From: a virus
Virus record (IMG/VR): IMGVR_UViG_3300035703_004076
Location: 1 to 64,000 of that record
DNA: 64,000 bases
Reading direction: 5' to 3' (one strand)
Part shown: in pieces, positions 25,818 through 35,300 of the stretch
Layout of the letters: each line of letters begins with the position of its first letter
Position numbering within the stretch: the first letter of the stretch is position 1
Notes under the pieces: model-generated
Seen by the model: the letters and a program-made list of their open reading frames with translations, nothing else
Told to the model about the DNA's origin: nothing
Databases searched by the model: none
Made by a program: the position numbers and the translations under genes

Positions 25818-28418
25818 TTATGCAGCCCTTATCATGTAATTTACAACTAAGTATGGCACTGTAGCAGAGCCTGTTCTGTTTGAGCCATACGATGCGCCGC
25901 CAGTGACATCCGTCGATTGTGCTGTTGTTGTAAGATTTGAGTTACCTTCAGGTGATGATGTTGCCGTGCCTATAAAGCCAGAAAATGATGATGCTGCGTG
26001 GTCGTGCGCTCCAGAAGATAACGAATTGACTCGATCTAAAGATGTGCTGGGAATACTAAACGTATGTTTGTGTGACAGATTGTTATATGCTCCAGAAACT
26101 ATAGCTGTTGTTGAAGCGTCTGTCTGTGTTGGAATAAAAAATGTATGTCCGTGTGCTACCGCGGATGCACCTTGAGTGCTCCCCCAACAAGAACCAGAAA
26201 CAGAAACACTAAACGTATGTTGATGACCATTTCCTGTTGTTCCACTATCAAACGCCGATACTCCGATTCCTCCGGATGCAGCACCAACCCGCCGAGCCGG
26301 CGAAGAGTTGGTGTCTGTTGTTCCAGATCCAGAAGCACTAGCTGAACCATAGAACGCATGAGAATGATCTACACCACCATTGTCTGTGGTATATTTTGAA
26401 GATGCGTTGCCGTGTCCGTGCGTCAAATAGTGCTGATGATCTATTGGCGTATCATTTGTTTGAAGTGTGCCTTGATTGTGTGCGTGAGTAATGTCTGTTG
26501 AGTGTGCGCCAGATGAAGAGATACTAAGACTGCCGGCAGCAGTAGGATTGATGGTGTGTTTGTGGCCAGGTATTGTGTGTGTATGACTGATGGTGTGAGT
26601 GTGCTCTGCGCCAGTGTGAGTGTGCTCAAATAATCTTTGTGTGGGAGTTGCTTGCCCTTCGCTTGCACCCAGCAAATCGCCAGATGATTTTCCAACGGCT
26701 GCTCGCCGTCGTAAATCTGGAATTGAGAACGACGTGTCAGTACATGAGCCCCAAGGCCAGCCAGCAGCTCTTTGTGTTTCTCCACCCAAAGCAGTATACA
26801 AATCAGGATAACGAGAGCGTTCAAGTGTTCTGCCGTCGCATAAGATCCACTCGCCATATGTCGTTGAAACTGGTGGCGTAGGGCCGGCAGTAGGTACTAT
26901 AGTTCCAATAGGGATCAAAAATTTAACAATCTCATTTACTTTTGTTTCAAGATCATCAACATCCTTTCTGAGATCAGATACGTCTGTGTTATCGATTGTT
27001 CCCGTGATCTTGATGTTACCTGTAACTTCGATGCTCTCTACTTCAATATCTTTTAGATAGCCAGTACCTTTTATGTGCAAGTCTTGATACTTGTTACTTG
27101 CGGTACCTAACGAAACATTAGTTGACGTATTGCTAGGTGATATGTCCGTAGCCGTGAATTTATGTACTTGTGTTCCAGATACAATCTCTATGCTTCCGGA
27201 TGACTTGAGTTGAGTGTCGTTTGTGGTTTGATTGAGACTAAGAACTTGTATCTCCTCCGTCTCTGTAGTTGAAAAGCGAAGTGCTTGAGTTTTTGGTATA
27301 AGAATCTTAGAACCAGTTACTGAGTTGTCTTTTATTTTTACAGTAGTGACTGCATCTTGAGAGAGTTTGTCTGCCGTTACTGATCCCGATCTAATAAACT
27401 TTTCATCTTGTCCGGGAGCAAATGAAGCTCTTCTCGCTATTGTACTGAATGTTAAGTGTAACACTCGCACTGTAACTGGCACAGAAGCTGCATTAGTAAA
27501 CAGAGAAGATTTTAGTGTTATTGTCTGTGTTGTGCCATTTGCGGAGTTGAGCGTCCACGTTCCTGGATTTGTCTGATCAGTCAAATTTGGATCTTTCTGC
27601 TTCATCTCATTAGTGCTAGTTTGAATAGCACCATCAATAGTGACTAACAGAGTTGAGGCTACTGGCGCAACCTGACTTAACGTAAGAGTTTTTTCGCCGG
27701 TAGTATTGTATGTCTCAACATCAACCGCAAAGTTTCTTAAATTTGGAGACAGCTGTTCTGGACCAACAGAGAATGGAGACGGAACAAAGTTGTATGTACC
27801 TTCGCCTCGATGTAGAACGTACAGAACATCATTTATGGTAGGAACAAGGTCTTTGATTTCTATCTTTCTGTTTGTGAAACCTAGTGTTGATATGATTTCA
27901 TACTGACTTTCTGGATCCAGAATTTCCCAAGGACCATAGTGCTGGCGCTCAAGTTTCTTTATTGTGGTTCCCACTTCGATGTACTTAATATCGTCAACAG
28001 TGCCAAAAATTGTGATAGTGATCGAATCTCGGGTGTATACAACACTTTCTACGGGAAAAACATCCGTTGTAGAATTATCAGCATATGTTAGCTTTAGTGA
28101 ATCGCCATCTTGTGTATCTTCAGCACTGTTGGGTGTTATGATAGAAAGTGCCGCAGCTAAGTGATTGTCATACACAATAATTTGAGATTGTGTTTCACTC
28201 TTCAAAGGGTCTGGATGTTTTATAAATTGAATGAGATCGGTATTCTCAACTAGAGAATCTGTCAAAAATCTGCGACGAACTACACAAACGTTTATGCCTT
28301 CTCCACCAGGCACTTCTTGTGAAAGTTCAAACACCGTCTTGATGCCATCAGGTATTAAGTCGTCTCGGACATTAGACGCAAGAAGAAGAGGTGTTTTTGC
28401 ATTTCCAATATATGACAT
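25818..28418 (-). CDS. Short-tail-fibre/collar-domain protein with many HxH motifs
   Basis: This 866-residue protein is a tail-collar-domain protein, comparable to gp12-type short tail fibres. Residues about 525-590 hold the collar motif (YGEWILCDGRTLERSRYPDL, then SFSIPDLRRRAAVG). The C-terminal 270 residues contain about a dozen His-x-His motifs, for example EHTHTISHTH, DHQHYLTHGHG, NGHQHTF and SHKHTF, and end in PYLVVNYMIRAA. In T4 gp12 and related needle folds such HxH motifs coordinate metal ions in a trimer axis. The N-terminal half is a beta-rich adaptor, with a short coiled coil (DLRKDVDDLETKVNEIVKFL) before the collar. It is the first large fibre gene after the baseplate block, the position of gene 12 in T4. 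Confidence 0.85.
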   Translation of the reverse strand: MSYIGNAKTPLLLASNVRDDLIPDGIKTVFELSQEVPGGEGINVCVVRRRFLTDSLVENTDLIQFIKHPDPLKSETQSQIIVYDNHLAAALSIITPNSAEDTQDGDSLKLTYADNSTTDVFPVESVVYTRDSITITIFGTVDDIKYIEVGTTIKKLERQHYGPWEILDPESQYEIISTLGFTNRKIEIKDLVPTINDVLYVLHRGEGTYNFVPSPFSVGPEQLSPNLRNFAVDVETYNTTGEKTLTLSQVAPVASTLLVTIDGAIQTSTNEMKQKDPNLTDQTNPGTWTLNSANGTTQTITLKSSLFTNAASVPVTVRVLHLTFSTIARRASFAPGQDEKFIRSGSVTADKLSQDAVTTVKIKDNSVTGSKILIPKTQALRFSTTETEEIQVLSLNQTTNDTQLKSSGSIEIVSGTQVHKFTATDISPSNTSTNVSLGTASNKYQDLHIKGTGYLKDIEVESIEVTGNIKITGTIDNTDVSDLRKDVDDLETKVNEIVKFLIPIGTIVPTAGPTPPVSTTYGEWILCDGRTLERSRYPDLYTALGGETQRAAGWPWGSCTDTSFSIPDLRRRAAVGKSSGDLLGASEGQATPTQRLFEHTHTGAEHTHTISHTHTIPGHKHTINPTAAGSLSISSSGAHSTDITHAHNQGTLQTNDTPIDHQHYLTHGHGNASSKYTTDNGGVDHSHAFYGSASASGSGTTDTNSSPARRVGAASGGIGVSAFDSGTTGNGHQHTFSVSVSGSCWGSTQGASAVAHGHTFFIPTQTDASTTAIVSGAYNNLSHKHTFSIPSTSLDRVNSLSSGAHDHAASSFSGFIGTATSSPEGNSNLTTTAQSTDVTGGASYGSNRTGSATVPYLVVNYMIRAA

Positions 28419-28424
28419 GGTTTA

Positions 28425-28799
28425 CTATTCTTCTAAATTGACATGATCAACATGAGATACAATGACATCAACAGTCTGTCCTTCAGTTTCACACGCCACT
28501 TGAAGCACATCATTCTCTTGAAGAACTAATTTTTGTCCATCAATAATCTGTAATGTGGAGCCTTGAGGTACTGGAGCTTTCTTTACTAAGTATGCTGATG
28601 TTAAACCTCTTGTTATTTTCACAGACACCTGAACGCCAGTGTCGCTCGTGTTTGCAATATCGCACTGCAACAAGTATGAATTTTGTGCGGCGCCCGTAAC
28701 GACATTCTCAAATTGAACTTGAACTTCATTACCTATAGTTACCGTTGCGTGTGTGACGGTGTTTAGTGTGCTCTTAAATGTTCCTGCCAAGTTTGACAT
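28425..28799 (-). CDS. Small beta-sandwich virion protein (hypothetical)
   Basis: This 124-residue protein has no named function that I can assign. Its pattern (QNSYLLQCDIANTSDTGVQV, YLVKKAPVPQGSTLQIIDGQ, KLVLQENDVLQVACE) resembles a small all-beta family found beside fibre and baseplate genes in marine phages, which is the basis for calling it a virion protein. It lies 5 bases from its downstream neighbour, the collar protein, and next to two other small genes at the baseplate-fibre boundary. A connector or decoration role is inference. Confidence 0.65.
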   Translation of the reverse strand: MSNLAGTFKSTLNTVTHATVTIGNEVQVQFENVVTGAAQNSYLLQCDIANTSDTGVQVSVKITRGLTSAYLVKKAPVPQGSTLQIIDGQKLVLQENDVLQVACETEGQTVDVIVSHVDHVNLEE

Positions 28800-28803
28800 A
28801 ATA

Positions 28804-29067
28804 CTAACTCATTCCTATAGACTTCACTAAAAGGTGTCGTAATCTTTTTTGTGTACTGTTGTAAGTCTCTTTGATTGCGGTTGTTAGGTCTTCGATGTGT
28901 TCTGTAGGATCTGTTATTTGTTCAGCCGCTCTATACGTCTCATTCAACTCTTCAGGAAGATTATTAAGGTCACCTACTTCAGTTGAAATGACGTTTGTGA
29001 TTTGACGCCAAATATCAAAGTTGTGATACTCATCGACTATCTTTTCAGGTAATGTTTTATGACCCAT
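28804..29067 (-). CDS. Small helical hypothetical protein
   Basis: I do not recognise this 87-residue protein. It is rich in acidic residues and predicted helix (LNETYRAAEQITDPTEHIED) with a more basic C-terminus (QKRLRHLLVKSIGMS). Its start lies inside the end of the 29057-29299 gene (11-base overlap), so the two are translationally coupled. Its position between the giant baseplate protein and the fibres suggests a virion or assembly role, which is inference only. Confidence 0.7.
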   Translation of the reverse strand: MGHKTLPEKIVDEYHNFDIWRQITNVISTEVGDLNNLPEELNETYRAAEQITDPTEHIEDLTTAIKETYNSTQKRLRHLLVKSIGMS

Positions 29068-29299
29068 GCTTTAGCAACTCCAAAATTTGATTGATGCCTT
29101 CTTTAAGAGTCTTGACATCTTGCTCCAAATTATTTAGTCGAGATTCCTTTCTGCGCTCTTCTTCAGCTTTTTTCTTTGCAAATTCTTTGGATTGCTTATG
29201 CTTGATGTATGCTGAATTATCCAAATTGACAACGGCGCCAGTTTCAGAATCTCTGAACAACCCATCAGCTTCTTGTACTCGAAGATACTTTGGTTTCAT
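29057..29299 (-). CDS. Small coiled-coil protein, conserved type in marine T4-like phages
   Basis: This 80-residue protein starts MKPKYLRVQEADGLFRDSET, and GAVVNLDNSAYIKHKQ follows. A charged coiled coil (about 30-78: KKKAEEERRKESRLNNLEQD) makes up the rest. I chose the ATG at 29297-29299 because an upstream in-frame start would overlap the preceding gene by 17 bases. The pattern of an N-terminal RD.ETGAVVN motif and a coiled coil is familiar from small proteins of marine T4-like phages, but its function is unknown. It starts 1 base after the stop of the giant DUF4815-type gene. Confidence 0.7.
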   Translation of the reverse strand: MKPKYLRVQEADGLFRDSETGAVVNLDNSAYIKHKQSKEFAKKKAEEERRKESRLNNLEQDVKTLKEGINQILELLKHGS

Positions 29300-29300
29300 A

Positions 29301-32300
29301 CTATTCCTCAACAGCAATAATACTCAGATTCTTGATTTTTGGATACAAAGGAGTATGACCTCCTCGCAACACAATCTTAACTTGTGCCATCGTGAATGGC
29401 TGAATACGAAGTGCGTTTGCTTCGTAAGCACTAAACGACGACGATGTTGAGTTCTCTGTAGGCGTTGTGTACTCTAACACACCATTGGTTTCAATGCTGT
29501 ATTCCATTTTTGTCCAATTCTTTTTGGCAAATGTTACATCATCCGTTTGTGATCCAATCTTATAGTACACATCAATGTTTGCGTGAGGTGGTCTGCATCC
29601 ATCGAACTTAACTTTTAAGCAGTTTGCTGCCTGTGTTATGTTCATAACTCTCGACACATACTTCGATGCACACGACCCGCCTTCTGGTGCAATCTCATCA
29701 ATGAAGTTATTGAGCTGAGTGATCTTGAATGTACTAGCAGAGAGCGCATTACATTCTAGTCTTTGTGCTGGTGTCAATTCCGCAGCAGATTCTGGCAATC
29801 GATGCTCAACAATAATTTCGCACAAACATATTGTAGGTGTGCCATACGCTTGAGATAAGTCGGTGTCTATCAAAGTTGATGTTGGTGTGTAATTAACCCC
29901 CAATATCTTCTTGTTCACGAAATTTCTATTATTCGTGGACGCACCTTCAACAGTCAAATACTTACCGACATCAAGCGATGACAAATGGGCCGCAACGCTT
30001 GCGTCACCAGTCTTTAATCTCAAGAATGGTGGGTTGTAGAATAATGTGGATGTTCCTCCAGCATTAGAGCTGTTGGCTATCTGCGACAGAGGAAACTCTT
30101 CATCAATATACATTTCTGTATCAGACACAATATCAACAATCGTTCTGCTTGAGTCTAATATAGGATGACGAATCGTATCTCCAATCTTCAGCTCTGATGT
30201 GAATAAAGAACCTACTCCAGTTACTTTCTTACCAAGATAATTGAAATCACTTCCAGTCAGTTTGTTGTCTGTGTCTGAGAAGTATATCTTGTTCACTAAA
30301 GTGCTAACAAGTGGTGTATTTGTTGTTGGCAAAATTTGAAGTGTATCAAATTTGCTGTTGTTGATGTTGTTTGATTCTGTTCCTGTTCCTACAGGATTGT
30401 CAAGTCTAACACCCTTTGTGTCGATTCCTATTCTCTCGCTATCAAGAACTGGCGATATAAAGTCGCTCTTAGAACTCATATATGCAGTAATCTTAACCGA
30501 GTTTCTAGCTCCAGGAGAACGAGAAGCGTCGGTAAGTTTTAGCTCTTCATTGATTACAGAACAAAACATTGCCGACTTTGGCATAATCACATCCACGTTG
30601 TCTGTGAATGGCAAATCAGATATGGTCTCCCATGGAACAGACTCTGGATCATAAGCAGCTTTTGATGTTGTTCCATCAAATGTCCACGTCAGAGTTGTGT
30701 CTGGTAATACGATAGGATTTGTTCTCAGCAAGAACTCTTCAAAACGAATGTTGCCTGAGGCAAGAACACTTCTTCCTCCTACTTTACCAGATTCGGTTGC
30801 AGCAACACCAACATTAATTATGTAAGAATCTAGTGTTGGATTTTGAATTACATGACCTTCGGTTCTCATCAAGACTTGATATGGTATTCCATTGATTTCG
30901 CCACCAGTTGGCAATCCAACAAATCTCACATAACCACCGGCTGGTATGTTATGATTTCTGTGATACACTCGTATCTCAGTTTCGCCGGCTGCGGTTTCAA
31001 ATGGATCAGAAATAAGAGCACTCAATGTCAACTTTTCGTTTATGAACTGTATTTCTGCATTTTGATTTGTGTTGAAACTTGCACGATATAGTTTGTATTT
31101 GAGATCGGCCTTTTGATCAGACTCCCAACTAATTCCGTTAATAGACTTGAATAGAACTCCGTCAGATCCTGGAATCGTATTAAGTCGTGTCTGTGTGCCC
31201 AGAATGTAGTTGTAATCATCTTCGCCTTGTTCAAGTGGCTTTAACAGATGCACTGGCGTTGCATTTGGAGCATTGTTAAATTGTGTTATAGGTGCCGCGC
31301 CAGTTTGTGCCATGTACACTTGATATGTTTGCTCAAGAGTTTCAATTCCTGTTCCAGGCGCTTGAATAGAGTCAGTCAACAACACAAAACAGTAGTTAGA
31401 GTTGTTACCGGGCAGGTATACAGGATGATCCAACACAAATCGAGTAGGAATCATATCATCACAAGGAGCTGCAACACCATTCACAGTCGTAAAAGGAAAT
31501 GCTACGCCATGTTGAATTGTGTTTGTGTTTTTGCCAGATAGCTGATTTGCCGACATAACACGATATATGTCTGTCTTAGTGGTATCATAAGGCGCCGCGG
31601 GTCCCCATGCACCCTTGTTGAATCCTAAAATTCCTCCAGAATCTGATGCTGAACGTCCAAGAACGGTGACCGTTTGTGCTTTCAGATCAATCTTATTGAC
31701 AATAACATCAGCAGAATCCAACACAACTTCGTGCATGAGCTTGATGCTTGGATTTCCACCATCATCAACTGGTCGAATCTGTAAAATTACAGGAAGTGTA
31801 GGATCTTTAGAGTAGAAGAATACGTCAACAGCAGTCAAAAATATTCCTGTAGGTTCACTAACAGTCCAGCTTTGTGCTAACGGATCTCTAGGTGCTACGT
31901 TTCCAGCACTATTGAATGTGTCTTGTAATGTTACTGGCGTTCTTTCACCTTCTACATACTCTTCACTAACTTTGAATTGTTTTGTTGAGTATTGTTGCTC
32001 TTGTTTTGTGTCAATCCAACCCGTAGCAGAGTATTTTGCGTCGGCCCTGGATACTGTAGGCAACTCTTCGTTTGTTGATGAGTTGGTTAGTCTGAATACT
32101 CTGTCGCCGGTTCTGAATTTAGGATTTCCATCTACTTTAGGATCAGGAATAATAAACTTACCTTTAATAGTTCCTGTAGAATCACACTTCAATGTTAGTG
32201 CAGGTTGCGTCAAGTCTTTGTCTGTCGCAGCCTTTTTAATCTTCAACTCAAACGTAGCGTCTATTGGTGTATCGCCAAACTTAACAGAATCTTCAAACTC

Positions 32301-35300
32301 CAGTAAGAGACTTGCTGTTGTTGTGGTAGGATTTGCAGGCACAAATCCAATACCTTTGATAGACTTATTTGTAATGTTGAGTGGCTTATATTTTGTGTTG
32401 TAGACTTCTACTTTGGATTGATTTCCAGCTACAGTAGCATACGGAGCCAAGTCTAGTATTGTAGTTGGAATTGCAACATCAACAAATTTGGAGATATACA
32501 ATTTCTGCAAAACTTCTAACAAGTCTGCTGCCGAACGCCAGTCGTTATCATCCGTTGCTGTAGAAACAGCATAACTGATTTTGACCAGAGTGTTTGCTGC
32601 TGGAGCTTGCGCCAAAGTAATTGTGTTTCCTGAGAGCTTGTAGATAGGATATGTTGTAGTGCCATTTATAGGAGTGACTGACGCATGAACATAAGACACC
32701 TTCACTTTAGTGCCGGTCGCAGGTGCATCAAAAAACGTTATTGTTTTTCCTGTTGCGTCAAGAGTGTAGTGTGTTGTGAGTGTCTTTAGTGTGTTGTCAA
32801 TATAAACTTCGTGCGTTCCTGATATTGGCGCTTTTGCTATTGTAAACGTCTTGTTTGTTCCATTAACAGTACCAGCAGCTTCTTCGAGCGTGATGAAAGA
32901 TGAGGGGCTGTTTGCATATAGATTGCCAGACACAACAACAAATTCACTTCCAGAAACTGGAGTTTCATTTGTGCTATTGTGAACAATAGTAAAGACTTTA
33001 TTTGATCCGTCTATATTTCCCGTAGGTGTTATGTCAATTCTGAACGTTGATGGTGAGTTGACATATTGTGTCTTTTGACCTGTGCGAACAAACGCTGGTG
33101 TCAGAAGAGCTACATTATCACTCAACACGCCAGCTTTTGATACTTGATACTGACCCTTCAATCCAGCAACCACTAATACAGAATTACGGCCTGTTGCCGA
33201 TTCTGCATCGTCTATAAGCTCTCGTTCAAACTTACTTCCTATACCTACAAGGTAGTAGCTGTTTGTAGGAACTCTTTTTCCATAAACGTAAATGTCGGTT
33301 GACTCTTCGTTCTGTAAGACTTTTACTTTTCCTGTTAATTTTGTTCCTACAAAATCAAGCTCAGTTAAAGTGTTTGTGGACAGAAGCTCGTATGTAATAT
33401 CAGCAATAGTTGTTCCTCTATCTTGCTGTCCGTTTGATGTGTTTTGAGTTCCATCTTGCTTCTTGTGTTGATCGAGATCGTCAGATGTCTTATCACCTTT
33501 AATCTCAAGAACGTTTGTCTTGAACGTTCCGGTGATTGATGAGTAAGGTCCTCGAACCATAGAGCCAGGACTCTCAAGCCTCTCTCCATAATTAACATCA
33601 GGGACACAATACTTAGACACATCAACATCATCAAAGTAAGCAAACAGTCTGCTATTAGGCAAGAAACACTTACCTTCAAATGTGACTTCATTAGTACGAA
33701 TGTACTCTGCCGATCTTGTGTCAATGATTCGAGACCCCATAGACACTGGCGCAGAGAATCCAGCATCTTGAATTGTGCTTTTAATTCCAGTCTGGAACTT
33801 TTCTCCGGTTTGTGTTATGGTGTTATTGAAACCCTCTTGTGCTTGACCAATACCACCTAAGTATCGAACAAGCTGTCCTGAGTTTGCAAATCCAGGAGGA
33901 ACTAATATGAATTGATTCTTTTTGGGAACACCAGTTCCGTTAATCAGATTTCCATTCTTATCGAGGAACTGCCCCTTAGGGTAAGGCCACGCATGACCAG
34001 CACTAATAACAGTTTCAAGCCCAGCTTGTTGATCAACACTCAAACCTTGCCAGTCGGTCTGTGTTCCTCTCCAATCAATTCTCTCGCCATTTTCATTATA
34101 GCTCTGTCGAGCAAAGTCGTATGCAGACGTATCATATACAATCAGAGGATCTGAAACTGCTGTGTCTCTCCATGTATCTGTCCATGGCGTTATCTTTAAC
34201 GTACCCATGAACGTCTGTACTTGATATGGATTGATATTAATCAGCCTGCTTGCAAGAGATTGCTCCATGTACGAAACGTTTGAGTATGCAAGAGTGTACA
34301 AACCTCCTGTCTGTTCATAGTTAAACGCTTCTCGTGCTGCTGCCACTGTAGGTAGAGCCGGCAGGGTTGATAATTGATTTGGCATCAACCATCGCTCAAC
34401 AACTTTTATGTGGTTGTCAAATACACGAGGCTTTAATTCGCCTAAAACTTTGTCAAGGGCTGCTGTAAAGTCTGGATGACTGATTGCCGATACAGACTCG
34501 TTAGCGAAATTATCAACCAAGAAACCATGCTTAAACTTATCTTGCCCTAAAGAGTCTTTGATGATCAAATCTTTGGTGTCTTTCTCAAGCAGAGAGAGTG
34601 TTGTGTAGTATTCAAGATTCTTAACTCTCTTCTCTAGCTTGCCAATATCACGCATTGTGTATCTTCGATTGTCTCGCATCTTCAAGATACACTTTCTGTG
34701 GTCTTCTGTGTATGGCATCATTTCCACATCGTAGAGAACCATACCGTCTACTGGGTCAGCAGGAATATCTGCTATAATTCCTGGCACTCCATACTTAACT
34801 TTGATATTTCCGTCTTTGTCGATGAATATCTTATCTCGGCGCTCTTCATATACATGATATGAGCAAGTAACGGTGTCGATTGGTAAATCTTTATATCGAA
34901 CAAATGCGTATTTGCCGTCTTGTGTTGCGTTGCTACCGGTACGACATACAGGACGAAAATCAAGGCATGCCTTGAGATCGTACTTTCCGAATTTAGTCGA
35001 AAAGTATTCAGGAATCTCATCATACGTCATTTGAGGGACACTGTTAGGTGACGTATTTGAATTCCATGGATATGAATCAACACTAAAATAGTCGCCAGTT
35101 CCATTGTGTGTGAAGTAGTCAAACTCAATTCGCAGCTTGCCCTTGGGCTTATCAAAACCGGGTCGCAGCTCTACGTTTGCTATTCCATAGTAGTAATCTC
35201 GCTGTCCGTTGTCTAAGTCATATTTGAATGATATGTCTTGATGTCCGTTTGGCAAAACTTCTAAGTCTGAAGGATCAGTCTGAATGTTAGGTGACTCAAC

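Noticed and set aside
7483-28418. Diversity-generating retroelement acting on the fibre genes
   Set aside because: No reverse transcriptase gene or template/variable repeat pair with adenine-specific differences was seen in the window.
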